A stretch of 64,000 nucleotides of DNA, taken from contig JAEOAD010002566.1 in NCBI GenBank assembly GCA_036365145.1, positions 4,174,001 through 4,238,000 on the forward strand, written 5' to 3'. The stretch comes from Orientallactaga sibirica (lineage: Eukaryota; Chordata; Mammalia; Rodentia; Dipodidae). Of the stretch, positions 25,350-36,944 are shown one piece after another (position 1 is the first letter of the stretch; each line of letters opens with the position of its first letter). The translations under genes were made by a program, and so were the position numbers. Below the pieces are notes generated by a model. The model saw only the letters and a program-made list of their open reading frames with translations. It did not search any database and had not been told where the DNA came from.

Positions 25350-25810
25350 CAATGAGCCACCTGCTGAATGCTCACTGTGTGAGGCCTATGGGGCAAAGGG
25401 CTTGCCATGTGTCTTTTTAAAGTTTTTAATTTTATTTTTATTTAGTTATTTGAGAGTGACAGAGAGAGAGAGAGAAAGAGGGAGGGAGAGAGAGAAAGAG
25501 AGAGAATGGGCGCACCAGAGCCTCCTGCCACTGCAAACGAACTCCAGGTGCAGGTGACACCTTGTGCATCTGACTTTTATGTGGGTACTGGGGAATCGAG
25601 CCTTGAACCAGGGTCCGTAGGCTTCAAAGGCAAGCGCTAAACCACTAAGCCATCTCTCCCGCCCCGTGCCATGTTTTACACCAGCTCTCACAATAACCCT
25701 GGAAAGGCAGGTTGTCACTAGCCCCACTGCACAGATGGGAAGGCTGAGGTTAAGTACGACATGCAAAGTCAGATCTTACAAGGGAGAGATTTGAACCCTG
25801 GGCTATTTTA
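25350..25810 (+). repeat. MIR split by a tRNA-derived SINE
   Basis: TGCTGAATGCTCACTGTGTGAGGCC and, after the insertion, CTCACAATAACCCTGGAAAGG and GGTTAAGTACGACATGCAAAGTC follow the MIR layout. The insertion at 25412-25666 separates the two halves. Confidence 0.8.
25412..25666 (-). repeat. tRNA-derived SINE nested in MIR
   Basis: Antisense full copy with a long (GA)n-rich tail. TGCCATGT on both sides is the target-site duplication. Confidence 0.9.
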
Positions 25811-26151
25811 TTATGCTTTAGGTCTCCCAGAGCATCTGGGGGCTTTGCTGTAGAATGGGCTCTCGAATCCTGGAGGCTGCACGTTTGGAGCAGGGGTCAC
25901 ATGTGCACTTCTGACATTCTGAGGTGCTGCCACTGCCCAGGGAGACCCTTTTGGATCTGCTTCTTGAGACGATGACCTCGGCCTCTACAGTCTCTCTAGC
26001 CCCTAAATTCATGAGTCAATGACACCAGGCAACAGATAGATGCTTTAGGAAATGAAACACTTCCAGGGAACATCATTACTGCTGCCTTTTCTCGAAGTGC
26101 AAGCCCTTAGGTGTCACTGAATCTTCTGACCATATATAATCTTGATACATG

Positions 26152-26544
26152 TTTTTTTTTTTTGTTTGTTTTTTTTGATGTAGGGTCTCACTCTAGCCTA
26201 GGCTGACCTAGAATTCACTCTGTAGTCTCAGGGTGGCCTTGAACTCACAGAGATCCTCCTACGTCTGCATCCTGAGTGCTGGGATTAAAGGCGTGTGCCA
26301 CCGCCTGGCTTTTAAAAATATATATATTTATTTGAGAGAGAGAGAGAGAGACAGACAGAGAGAGAGGGACAGAGGGAGAGAGAATATCAATGGGCACACC
26401 AGGGCCTCTAGACACTGCAAACAAACTCCAAATGCATGCACCCCTTTTTGCATCTTGCTTACCCGGGGCCTGGAGAGAGAGTCAAACCGGGATCCTTTAG
26501 CTTTCCAGGCAAATGCCTTAACCACTAACCCATCTCTCCAGCCC
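26152..26544 (-). repeat. B1-type then tRNA-derived SINE, both antisense
   Basis: 26152-26308 is a B1. 26310-26544 is a DIP-like copy with (GA)n tail. 25811-26151 before them is unique. Confidence 0.9.
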
Positions 26545-26580
26545 AAGAATTTACTTTAAAAAAAAAAAAAAAAAAAAAAA

Positions 26581-26742
26581 AGCCGGGCGTGGTGGCGCAC
26601 GCCTTTAATCCCAGCACTCGGGAGGCAGAGGTAGGAGGAACGCTGAGAGTTCGAGGCCACCCTGAGACTACATAATTAATTCAGGTCACCCTGGACCAGA
26701 GTGAGACCCTACCTCACCAAAAAAAAAAAAAAAAAAAAAAAG
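26581..26742 (+). repeat. B1-type SINE
   Basis: Plus-strand copy between two A-runs. AAGAATTTACT on both sides is the likely target duplication. Confidence 0.93.
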
Positions 26743-27202
26743 AATTTACTAAGCGTCCACATGACAGGCAAGTTCCTTTATAGAGAGTTCAGGCTTGCTC
26801 TTCCATACAACTTGGGCAACACAGCAAGCAAGATGGCTCTAGTGCAAGCCTGTAGCTTCCCCAGGCCTAAGAACTGGCCTGTCTTTGCCGAGTTCGTGAG
26901 AGAGGCCAGTAGTATGCAGCAGCACAAGTGTCCTTCAGGAGGTTGGAAACCTAGGGGGAGAATTGTCTCCCAGCACAGGGTGGGCCTGCTTTTCTGAAGT
27001 GTCCAAATGAGCTTTGATTTGAGGCCAGTCCTCTCAGCCAGGCATCTCCACAAGTGGCCACATCAGGCCTTGCATTGCTCCTTCACACCAGGACTCAGTT
27101 CTGGAGTTTCCTTTCTAGCAAGGAATCAATACTTCCTCCAAGGCAGACTCAGACTTGCTTATTTTGTTTAGTTTCTCTATTTAGATATAAAAACTCAGCA
27201 CT
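26743..27202. other. Unique intronic DNA
   Basis: 460 bp without a recognised element or credible gene. Confidence 0.55.
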
Positions 27203-27375
27203 GCCGGGCATGGTGGCACACACCTTTAATCCCAGCACTCGGGAGGCAGAGGTAGGAGGATCGCTGAGAGTTCGAGGCCACCCTGAGAATACATAGTGAG
27301 TTCCAGGTCAGCCTGGACCAGAGTGAGACCCTACCTCGAAAAAACAAAAAAAACAAAACAAAACAAAACAAAAAA
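27203..27375 (+). repeat. B1-type SINE
   Basis: Little-diverged copy. AAAACTCAGCACT on both sides is a 13-bp target duplication. Confidence 0.95.
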
Positions 27376-27419
27376 AAACTCAGCACTTCAGCCCTTTAAA
27401 AAAAAAAAAACTTAGCTGA

Positions 27420-27531
27420 AGCTTGGTGTGGTGACGCATGCCTTTCATCCCAGCACCGTCATGAGTTCGAGGCCAGCCTGAGACTACATGGTGAATTCCA
27501 GGTCAGCCTGGTCTAGAGTGAGAACCTACCT

Positions 27532-27565
<34 letters not shown>
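27420..27565 (+). repeat. B1-type SINE with internal deletion
   Basis: CAGCACCGTCATGAGTTCG shows loss of the GGGAGGCAGAGGTAGGAGG segment. The poly(A) is about 33. Confidence 0.88.
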
Positions 27566-27567
<2 letters not shown>

Positions 27568-28157
27568 CAAACTTAACTAATGCTTCTAGTATGTTAAAAC
27601 ACTCCACATAGTCAGGATGCACTGGAAGGGACACAGTAGACTTTTCTGGTGGCAGAAGGCATAACCCATTCTGGTTGTTTCTGATGTACTCCAGAGGAGG
27701 CAAGAGCAACTGAGCAAGTTGGCCTGACAAGTGCTGGAGCTTAGGGATACATCACACCTGAGGACTGGTCAGCAGCTTCTCCTTCGTGAAGGCCACACGC
27801 GGACAGTGTAGCCAAGCACACCTCCTTTAGAGTGCTTGCTGCAGCACTGCTCCTCACAACAGAAAGGCTGTGAGGTGAGGCTAGGAGAAAACCAAGAGCA
27901 AGTATGCTTGCATCTCCTACTCTGAGCACCGAAGGTAACAGGTCCTACCTCGCTGTGACAGTGTATATTTAATGAGGTCTTGCACTGTGCTCAGAGTAAC
28001 CATTAGTCTAATGATCTAGTAACAAGGGCACACATGCCAAGTTTCACCTGCAGGGTGATGTCAGTTCAAATCCCGAGCCATCTGACTACACTATGAAAAT
28101 AAATCAGATAATGTAGGCCAAGCCACAGAAAAATGCTTGCTTTAAGCTGTTGCTGCA
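27566..28157. other. Unique intronic DNA
   Basis: About 590 bp in which nothing was recognised. Confidence 0.55.
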
Positions 28158-28302
28158 ATGTATTTTTTTCTCTGACACATGGCTCACGTAGTTCAGGCCA
28201 GTCTCAAGCTCGCCACTCTACTGTAGTGCAGACTGGTCTTGAATTACTGATCCCACTGCTTCCTGAGTGCTGGGATTACAAGCATGTGCAGCCAATGCCC
28301 AG
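28158..28302 (-). repeat. Old B1-type SINE
   Basis: Diverged antisense B1 (CTGGGATTACAAGCATGTGC retained). Confidence 0.65.
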
Positions 28303-28317
28303 ATTTGTGGTCTGTAT

Positions 28318-28585
28318 TTATTTGCTTATTTATTTATTTTATGTATACTTGAGGTTAGAGGACAACTTCCTGTTTGGTCCTTGCCTTCCACCACATTTGA
28401 AGCTGGGTATCTTCCTCAGTGCTGTTAGCAAGCTTCCCAGCAATTCAGCCTCCGCCTCTTCTCATGGTGCACGGGGGATTACAGAAGCACGTCACAGCCT
28501 CTGGCTTTTTATGCAGTCTGAGGACCTGTGCCCAGGTCCTCAGTGTTGTGTAGCAAGCACTTTATCCACCAACCCAACTCTGCAA
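28318..28585 (-). repeat. B4/RSINE1-like SINE, antisense
   Basis: GAGGTTAGAGGACAACTTCC, GGGATTACAGAAGCACGTC and GTCCTCAGTG...AAGCACTTTATCCACC follow the antisense layout of the composite B4/RSINE1 type, strongly decayed. Confidence 0.65.
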
Positions 28586-28589
28586 CCTG

Positions 28590-29022
28590 CACTTTTTAAA
28601 AAATTTAAAAATTTACTTATTAGAGAGAGAGAGAATGGGCACATCAGGGCCTCTAGCCAATGCAAATGAACTCCAACTGCATATAGCACCTTGTGCATCT
28701 GGCTGATGTGGGTTCTGGGGAATCAAACCTGGGTCCTTAGGCTTCACAGGCAAGAAGAGCCTTAACCACTGAACCATCACTCCAGCCCCCCCTTTTTAAA
28801 AGAATCCCTTCAAATATTTTTATTTATTTGAGAGAGAGAGAGAGAGAGAAATGTGTATGTATGTCTGTGTATGGGCAAGCCAGGGTCTACTGCTGCTGTA
28901 AACAAACTCCAGATGTATCCATTGCTTTGTGTCTGGTTTTATGTGAGTATTGGGGATTTGAACCCTGACTGGCAGGCTTTGTGAGCAAGTACCTTTAACT
29001 GCTGAGCCAACTCTCCAACCCC
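28590..29022 (-). repeat. Two antisense tRNA-derived SINEs
   Basis: 28590-28789 and 28795-29022. The second is more diverged (GTGTCTGGTTTTATGTGAG). Confidence 0.88.
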
Positions 29023-29023
29023 T

Positions 29024-29191
29024 GCATTTTTTTTTTTTTTTTTTTTTGGTTATTGGAGGTAGGGTCTCACTCTAGCTCAGGCTGACCTGGAATTCACTAT
29101 GTAGTCTCAGGGTGGCCTTGAACTCACAGCGATCCTCCTACCTCTGCCTCCCGAGTGCTGGGATTGAAGCATGCACCACCAAGCCCAGCTC
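29024..29191 (-). repeat. B1-type SINE
   Basis: Antisense copy with a T-run of about 24. Confidence 0.92.
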
Positions 29192-29219
29192 TCCAAGCCT
29201 GCATTCTTTTTTTTTTTTT

Positions 29220-29421
29220 GTTTGTTTAAATATTATTTATTTATTTGACAGAGAAAGAGGCAGAGAGAAAATGGGCACGCCAGGGCCTCCAGCTACTGCA
29301 AACGAACTCCAGACATGTGCACCCCCTTGTGCATCTGGCTAACGTGGGTCCTGGGGAATCGAACCTGGGTCCTTTGGCTTTGCAGGCAAACGCCTTAACC
29401 ACTAAGCCATTCTTCCACCCT
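29220..29421 (-). repeat. tRNA-derived SINE
   Basis: Full antisense copy with little divergence until its CCATTCTTCCACCC head. Confidence 0.92.
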
Positions 29422-29427
29422 CCCCCC

Positions 29428-30112
29428 TTTTTTTGGTTTTCCGAGGTAGGGTCTCACTCTAGCTCAGGCTGACCTGGAATTCACTTTGTAGTCTCAGGGT
29501 GGTCTTGAACTCATGGTGATCCTCCTACCTCTGCTGGGATTAAAGGCGTGTGCCACCACGCCCAGCCTATTTTTGTTTTATTGAGGTAGGGTCTCACTCT
29601 AGCCCAGGCTGACCCGGAATTCACTTTAGTCTCAGGGTGGCCTTGAATTCTCCCAAGTGCTGGGATTAAAGGCTTGTGCCACTATGCTCAGCTTTGCTCC
29701 GCTCCTCTTCTCTCCCCTCCTCTCCCCCTTTCTTTCCTTGTTTGTTTGAGAAAGGCTCAAGGCTGGCCTTGAACTCTTATTTATTTATTTATTATTATTA
29801 TTATTTTGGTTTTTCGAGGTAGGGTCTCACTCTGGCCCAGGCTGACCTGGAATTAACTATGTAGTCTCAGGGTGGCCTTGAACTCACAGCGATCCTCCTA
29901 CCTCTGCCTCCCTAGTGCTGGGATTAAAGGCGTGCGCCACCGCACCCGGCTCTTTTTTATTTTTGGGGGGGCTTGTTCGAGATAGGGTCTCACTCTAGTC
30001 CAGGCTGACCTGGAATTCACTATGTAGTCTCAGGCTGGCCTCGAACTCACGGTGATCCTCCTACCTCTGCCTCCTGAGTGCTGGATTTAAAGGCGTGTGC
30101 CACCACACCCGG
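29428..30112 (-). repeat. Run of antisense B1-type SINEs
   Basis: Copies at 29428-29566 and 29567-29692 (both internally shortened), a small fragment near 29748-29778, then full copies at 29800-29951 and 29952-30112. All share one orientation. Confidence 0.9.
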
Positions 30113-30129
30113 CTAGATATTATTTTTAT

Positions 30130-30200
30130 ATGTCAGCCCAAGGTCACAGAGCTAGGTCATTGGTGGAGCCAGGATTTGACCCAGCTAACCCAGGTCTTAG
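30130..30200 (+). repeat. MIR fragment
   Basis: AAGGTCACAGAGCTAGGTCATTGG and GCCAGGATTTGACCCAG are the conserved MIR core and 3' part. Confidence 0.78.
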
Positions 30201-33077
30201 TCTCAGCTGATGGACACAGAGGCAGTGTGTCAATAAATGAGGGTGAGACTCACTGTGGCTGTCAGCTCTCCCTCCTCCTTGTGCCCAGGTGCTCATCTGT
30301 GTGTGAAGGAAGCAGGAGCCGTCTTTCTGGGCTCTGCTAGTTCTGTAGAGGTTCCTCTCCCACTGCTGTTTCCCAACAAGCTCGGCAGGTGACCCACTCC
30401 ACTGGCCCCTCAGGTTCCTTGCCGCCTTCCTGCTCTGCAGAGCCTGGACTGACTTTGGCTCTTGTCTTGCCACGAGGGGCTACTCAGCACCTCCAGAGTC
30501 CATCAGCTGTCTTCTGTGGTCTTGCAAATCACTTCCTTCTGTCAGTGTCATTAGGACTTACCTACACAGTGCCACTCATACTACATGATGACTCGGTGTT
30601 TTGATGTTAGCCACATGGCAGGCAGTGTGACTTTATGCATTTCCCTGTGCCACTGTACTTCATGTAATCAGCCTCTGGCTTGACTGAGGGTGAATGGCAG
30701 AGAGATCTTGGGGGAGGGGCATTAAGGCCTTGCACCAGGTTTGGACAACAGTCATGTATCTGGCTGGTTCTGCAGTGAATCATCAGGCAGGGCTTCTGGG
30801 TGCTCCCCTGACACCCCAGTGAGGGTTTATGAAACCACACCAGCAATGTAAGGGGCAGGCAAGCCTGAGAGGACATTTCCATTTAGGAGGACGCAACCCA
30901 CAGCGGAGGCAAACACACTGCTCTCTGCTGAATGGGAATGAAGGTTCCCAGTCCAGGACAGCTGGGAGACTCCTCTTGCCAAGAATGGGAGGCTGCCTCT
31001 AGGCTCTGAAGTGTGACTCAGCCAGCATACCTGTGTGAGCCCAATGGCACAGGGGCAGTGCCAGTGTGACTGAGGCGAGCTGGTGCACCGAGGGAGCTCA
31101 TGGCTAAACAAAGAGCTGCCAAAAAAGACAGTCTGCTAGCACCCTGGCACACTGAATCGTCACTGTACCACCATCACCCTCTCCCCAGGATGCCAAAGCC
31201 CAGAGAGCAGCCAGGTGGAAAAAGCCCCTCAAGGGCGCAGGCAGAGCCCTCCCAAGCCTCAATGAGGACAGAGAAGACTTTGCTCAGGTTCCTGATGTAG
31301 AGTGGCCCATGAAAGGAAGCCAACATCACCAATCACAGCCCTGGTCTCTGAGAACATGCTTTTTGGAGTGAGAAGCCTTTGGTGGAAACACGGATGCCAG
31401 GATCCACAAGCTAGGAGAAGCCCAGCCTGTCTCCGTGGGGCTTCTAGTGATTAGGACTCAACCCTCATTCCAGCGCTGATGGCCTTGGCCTGGCGTCATG
31501 CTTTGGCTGTACCCCTCTGGCCAGGCTGGTATTGCCACTCTACAGCTTCTCCGCAGGCCCTTCGCCTGGCCCCACTCCTTCTACACAGTATTTCCTTACT
31601 GTGCTCCCCTGGCATTGCACACACAGAGTGCTGGGGTGCTTTTCCAGTGGCTGGCCCGGCAGTCTCTAGCATTGAGAAATGACCGTGGCAGGGAGGGAAG
31701 GGGACAGAGCTCATGGTTTCTGGGGAAGGACAGGGAGGGAGGCGATAGACTGCAGCAGTTTGTTCTGTTAGCTGAAGGCCTAGAAGCCTTGGGTGGGCAG
31801 CACTGAGGAGCTCAGCAGGCACTGGGGCAGACACCACCCAACTCTGCGCACGTTATTTGCAGGCTCTACTGCTCAAGAGGCCTTCCTCCTGCCTCTCCCT
31901 CTCTAGACTTTGTTGGTTCACCACAGCTGCTGTTTTCTGCTCTCTGATCCAGGCTGTTGATTCGCTAGCCCAGGACAGGGCCATGGCTTGCTGAGATGTC
32001 CCACAGCAGGTGGCACCCTTCTGCAAAGCTGCCCCCTTACCAGGCTCAATCTTTTCAGCTTCCCAAGCCAACCAGCCTAACAGGGAGGAACAGAGCCTGT
32101 CTCAAACAGGTTCCCTGCACGTGTCTGCCCCAGCATGTGGAGTTCAGGATGTGGATGCAGCTGGGCCACCTAACTATGTGCACTGAGCCTCGCCTCACCT
32201 CACCTCACCTCAGCATGTGCATCTGCAAACTAGGGATGATAAAAGGACTTCTGTCCAGAGCTATTTGCCTGTCTTGCTACAGAGCATCAGCACTGAGCCT
32301 TGATGGGAAAGCATAATGGTACTATACAGGACTGCATCACCCACGGGCGTCCCATCCTACCAGGACCAGGTACACACTCTTCTTGTCCCTGGAAAGCCAT
32401 TCCATCAGAATGGGGCGACATCGGGGTAGGCTGCAGGAGGGAGATGGATAGACAGAAGGACATACACAGGGAAAGAGCTAGAGTCAAAAGAATTCTCCAG
32501 ATCCCAATTGGATGGCATGGCAGAAATGGTCCCCAGTCCCTCTTGGCAGGCTGTGTCACTGAACTCCTGGCTGTTGACAGGGCCAGTGCAGCTGAGGCAG
32601 CCAGGCAGAGCAGGCCCATCGGAACTTCATTGGGGACCTGGGCTGACACCCAGGCTATTTCTGTCTTGGAAGGGAGGCGGGGTTACTTTGTGGGACATGC
32701 TTGACTTCTCCGTGGCTGCTGGGCTCTCTAGGCAGTGTGCCAGGGCATACTGTTCTGATCACGCAGGGCACTGGGTCCTGAGGAAATCCGCTAGCAAGGC
32801 CGAGTCACAAGGTGAATGAATCCTGCTTATCTGGGACACGCCAGAGCTGGCCTAGCTGTTGGCCTGCCCATGGCAGTGAGGAATTTTTGGAATGCAAGTG
32901 ACTTCTGCCAGTTTTACTTAGGAAGGAAGAGAAATCAGAGTGGCAAGGGATGGATAATCAGAAGCAACCAACAAAAATCTCCCTGGAACTATCGGATATA
33001 CTAAGATACAGATTCCCCCAAATCACAGCATAGGAAATGCTGCACCTCATATTCTGGCCTCTACCATTTTTTTTTTC
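30201..33077. other. SINE-free, GC-richer intronic interval, 2.9 kb
   Basis: No B1 or DIP-like SINE in 2.9 kb, although the flanks are almost pure SINE. Only a decayed antisense MIR (about 32150-32260, with an (ACCTC)n run at 32190-32212) was seen. Several reading frames of about 100 codons are open on both strands, none with a recognisable domain. This is a candidate regulatory region. Confidence 0.6.
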
Positions 33078-33271
33078 AATGCTTGATTTTTTTTTTTTTT
33101 TGAGAGAAAGAAAGAGAGAACGAATATGGGTGTTCCAGTTCCTCTAGCCACTGCAAAAAAACCCTAGACATGTGGGTCACCTTGTGCATCTGGCTTTACG
33201 TGGGTAATGGGGAATCGAACCTGGGTTCGATTAAGGCAACTGCCTTAATAACTAAGCCATCTCTCTAACCC
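33078..33271 (-). repeat. tRNA-derived SINE
   Basis: Antisense copy with GGGTTCGATTAAGGCAACTGCC, a local rearrangement near the head. Confidence 0.85.
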
Positions 33272-33279
33272 TCCCTCCC

Positions 33280-33403
33280 TCCTTTTTTTTTTTTTTTGGT
33301 TTTTGTGAGGCAGGGTACTCTCAGGGTGGCCTCGAACTCTTGACAATCCTCCTACCTCTGCCTCCTGAGTGTTGGGATTAAAGGCGAGCGCCACCATGTC
33401 CAG
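33280..33403 (-). repeat. B1-type SINE with deletion
   Basis: GAGGCAGGGTACTCTCAGGG shows loss of the CTCACTCTAG...GTAGT segment. Confidence 0.87.
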
Positions 33404-33411
33404 CCCTCCTT

Positions 33412-33735
33412 TTTTTTTTTTTTTTAATTACTTATTTGAGAGAGACAGGGAAAAAGACAAGAGTGAATATGGGTGTGCCAGGGCTTCCTGCCACTGCAAA
33501 CCAAATCCAGATTCATGCACCACTTAGTGTATCTGGGTTTATGTGGGTACTGGGAAGTTGAACCAGGCAGTCAGGCTTTCCAAGCACATACATCTGGAGT
33601 TTGTTTGAAGAGGCTGGAGGCCTTGGTCCACGCATTCTCTCCCTCTCTCTATCAGCCTCTTTCTCTCTCAAATAAATAAATAAATAAATAAATAAATAAA
33701 TGTGCATATAAATAAATTAATAAATAAATACGTAT
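33412..33735. repeat. Head-to-head pair of truncated tRNA-derived SINEs
   Basis: 33412-33590 is antisense and stops at GGCTTTCCAAGCA, lacking its head. 33588-33735 is sense and begins at CATACATCTGGAG, lacking its head. Both tails are present at the outer ends. The right tail is an expanded (AAAT)n. Confidence 0.88.
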
Positions 33736-33832
33736 ATAAAAAAACAGTGGAGATGATAACTACCTAGGGCTGTGAGGAGGATAAAAGAAAGACTCATGGA
33801 AACCCAGAGCTCAGGCTTGACAGGTTGGCATG

Positions 33833-33955
33833 CACTATCTCCTTTCATGCCCAACTATCCTGCAAGGAAGTTATTTCCATCTTCATGCAATGGTCAAGGA
33901 AACACTCAGAAAAGTGGAAGAACTTGCTCAGGGTCACACTGGCCATGCTGTCCAC
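33833..33955 (+). repeat. MIR fragment
   Basis: GGAAGTTATTTCCATCTTCATGC and GAACTTGCTCAGGGTCACAC match the MIR core layout. Confidence 0.75.
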
Positions 33956-34734
33956 AGACGCGATGCTGGCACCTCTCACCAAAGGTTCTGTGTTGTATGC
34001 TAGATCCAAATAAAGTGTATTTCTCAACTGGATTAGGCAATCTGGGAGTTCACCAGCAGCTGTGGGGGATCAGCTCGAGCAATGCTGGCCTTTTGTTCTG
34101 CTATCTCCCATCAGGGCACCACTGTGATTTGCTCTCAGTTAGTTATAAAGCTGAAAATATTTGCATGTTACTTATCCCAAATATTCAGCAGCTATTTTCC
34201 ACTTAATAGTTTGGTGGGATTTTTTGGAGGCTAGTTCCAGGAAAAACTGAGTTGGTATTTTCCAAACCATGCATTACACTTTCAAGAGTTCCTTAACATC
34301 AGACATCTATTCTCCAGATCAATGAAAGTGGCCTAGTCATGTCACTTTTGGGAAGAGTAACTGAGACTGTCCTTTGATTCCACCCCTCCCCCGATGACTG
34401 ACTGTCTACATACATGCTTGTTTTCTTTCTGTAACACAGAGGTGCAATATGGGAAGTTAAGCTGGGTGAATATGCTATGAGGCTGCAACAGCTGCTAGTT
34501 ACCACTGCTGTTTGTGTGAGTACACCTGATCCATGACTCTGTTTTGGAAAGAAAGTGTGAGATGACCCACACTAATGCCAACGGCTGACTTAATTTGGGG
34601 TTCACAAAGTAGTGAGGCCTCCCATCTCTAAGAGCTAGTGAGAAGCAAACTGTGGTAGGCTTAGTCATCTGCTTATCCTAACCCTTCTTTCCTGGGGATC
34701 ATTCACCTATCTTACACCTTTTCACCTTTGCTGG
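33956..34734. other. Unique intronic DNA
   Basis: About 780 bp, AT-rich, with no element recognised. Confidence 0.55.
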
Positions 34735-34827
34735 GTCACAGACTCCTTGAGGACAAGGCTGTGTTCCCACCCTTGCTTGCTCTGGATCACACTGTGGATA
34801 TTCCACCAACACTCTGGATGGGCAGTA
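34735..34827 (+). repeat. Possible L2 3' fragment
   Basis: GTCACAGACTCCTTGAGGACAAGGCTGTG follows the L2 3' end style. The fragment is short. Confidence 0.5.
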
Positions 34828-35455
34828 TGATGGTTCACCTTCATCACTGCTAATGTTGACTTGGGGCCGGGCGTGGTGGCACAGGTCTTTAATCCCAGCA
34901 CCCAAGAGGCAGAGGTAGGAGGATCACTATGAGTTCAAGGCCAGCCTGAGACTACATAGTGGATTCCAGGTCAGCCTGGACCATAGTGAGAGCCTATCTC
35001 GAAAAAACAAAACAAAATAAAACAAAACAAAACAAAACAAAAAGGGGGGGAGGGATACTGGAGAAATGGCTTAGTGGTTAAGGCGCTTGCCCACAAAGCC
35101 AAAGGACCCAGGTTCGATTCCCCAGGACCAATGTAAGCAGACGCAGAGGCCCTGATGTGCCCATTGTCTTTCAAATAAATAAATAAAAATAAAATATTAA
35201 AGGTGACTTGGTTTGGAAATCACCTAGGAGACACGCTTCTGAGTGTATGTTTGAGGTTGCTTCCAGAGATATTTAAAGTTGAGGGGGAAGATACACTTGA
35301 AACGTGGGGGTCACCATCCCAAAGCAAAAAGAAAGTGAGCTGAGCATGCTCATTAGCTGCCTCACTCCCATCTCATGCCTTTCCCACCATGATGGACTGA
35401 ACCTTAAGTCGCTTTTGTCACAGCAAGAAGTAGCAGATCCTGGGAGGAGATTCCC
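34828..35455 (+). mobile_element. MaLR-like LTR split by two SINEs
   Basis: A TGATGGTTCACCTTCATC start resumes after the SINEs with GGTTTGGAAATCACCTAGGAGACACG, AAAAAGAAAGTGAGCTGAGC and CCACCATGATGGACTGAACC, ending GTCACAGCAAGAAG. A B1 (34866-35040) and a DIP-like SINE (35055-35193), both plus strand, interrupt it. Confidence 0.7.
34866..35193 (+). repeat. B1-type then tRNA-derived SINE, nested in LTR
   Basis: B1 at 34866-35040 with an AAAAC-rich tail. DIP-like copy at 35055-35193, lacking the GGTGGCACATGCATCTGG...GTGG segment. TTGACTTGG before and GTGACTTGG after are the likely target duplication. Confidence 0.9.
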
Positions 35456-35696
35456 TCACTTTAAATCCGATGACGGTGATACGCATTCTAATTCTGCTCC
35501 GTCCACAAGCCTACTAATAAGCATTCCTAAAGTAAACATACTTAACTGCTCAGTCTCTACACATCGATGATGGTCTGAGAATCTGATGTTCCATCTCCTG
35601 CTCTGCGCTGCACTGCACCAAGGACCTCATACAGAAACAATAAACTCCACAGACAGCCCTGTGGCCACACAATATTCGAGGATGAAACAAAACTTG

Positions 35697-36434
35697 TGTA
35701 GCAGTTACTTCTCATTGTTGGGACAAAACATCCAACCAGAGCAGATTATGGGAAGAAAGGGTTTATTTCAGGTTTACAGTTTTGAGGGGAAGTTTTATGA
35801 GGGTGGAGAAAACTTAGCAATTGGCTCACATCTCTATACTTAATTTCTTTATTTTTTATTTTCATTTTTTGGTTTTTCTGAGACAGGGTCTCACTCTAGC
35901 CCAGGCTGATCTGGACTTCACTATGTAATCTTGGGGTGGTCTTGAACTCTTGGCGATCCTCCTACCTCTGCCTCCCAAGTGCTGGGATTAAAGGCATGCG
36001 CCACCACACCTGGCTTACTTTATTTTTATTTATTTATTTGAGAGAGAAAGAAGAAGGGAAGGAAAGAGGGAGAAAGGACGTGGCAGGGTCTCCAGCTGCT
36101 ACAAACTCCAGATGCATATGCCACCTTGTGCATCTGGTTTACATTGGTCCCAGGGAAATCAAACCTGGGTCCTTTGGCTTTACAGGCAAGCACCCTAACC
36201 GCTAAGCCATCTCTCCAGCCCTGGCTCATATCTTTATATTCCAGCAGCAGGGTGGGAGTAGTCTGAGCTAGTTAGCTCTGAACATCCAGGTGGGCTAGAC
36301 TAGTGAACCTTTAAGGGCCAGCCACAGCAACACACCTCTTCTAGGCAAGGTTCCACTTCCTGGAAGGCTCCACCAGATGGGGATTGAGTATGCAGCTTAA
36401 TCATAAAGCACTTACAGCTATGGGAGACTATTGA
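35697..36434 (-). mobile_element. MaLR/MT-like LTR, antisense, split by SINEs
   Basis: GTAGCAGTTACTTCTCATTG then GAAAGGGTTTATTTCAGG at its left, and AGGTTCCACTTCCTGG and GGGAGACTATTGA at its right, fit an antisense MT-type LTR. Its promoter-proximal end is cut off by a B1 fragment at 36435-36501. Confidence 0.72.
35845..36222 (-). repeat. B1-type and tRNA-derived SINEs nested in LTR
   Basis: B1 at 35845-36015 and DIP-like copy at 36016-36222, both antisense. GGCTCACATCTCTATACT before and GGCTCATATCTTTATATT after are a diverged target duplication. Confidence 0.9.
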
Positions 36435-36501
36435 TTTTCCAGGCTGACCTGGAATTCACTGCGTAGTCTCAGCTGGCCTCAAGCTCACAGCAGTCCTCCT
36501 G
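36435..36501 (-). repeat. B1-type SINE fragment
   Basis: TTTTCCAGGCTGACCTGG to GCAGTCCTCCTGTGA only. Confidence 0.8.
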
Positions 36502-36944
36502 TGACAAGGTTTGGGAAGAGTGTTTCTCTGTGTCCCCTGAACTTTACCAGGCAAGTGGAGAAACAAAGTGGCAGGGCAACCACAGAACAGTAATAGACAA
36601 ACAGGGTCCTCTTGCTTCTCCCAGGGATGTCATTGTATTGTCTGGGTAGGAGACAGTGAATATTCAGGGGAGGCTTCCTGAAAATGGAGATGGCAACAGA
36701 AAGGCTAAGAAAGACAAAGATGAACTCAGAAGGGACCCAAACTAGGAAGCAGGCAGCAAGAGATGGAACTGTAGCAGGCAGGAGAGCACGCTGGCTCCCT
36801 CTGATACAACAGTACTCAGGTGGGCAGTCAGGACAAGACATCTCAGCTCTGTCCTTGGAAACAGGAGTCTCTGATGTCTGCATGCAGTTGTTCATGCTGG
36901 CTGGTACACAATGTCACTGGAGGCGGAGATCCTGGCACAGCTAA
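36502..36944. other. Unassigned intronic DNA
   Basis: Non-repetitive to the eye; possibly an old interspersed repeat near 36630-36690 (GGGGAGGCTTCCTGAAAATGG). Confidence 0.4.

Noticed and set aside
28133..28669. Open frame of 178 codons on the plus strand
   Set aside because: It runs through an old B1, a B4-like relic and a DIP-like SINE; no coherent protein.
32287..32819. Overlapping frames of 100-134 codons on both strands
   Set aside because: GC-richer unique DNA opens frames by chance; no recognisable product.
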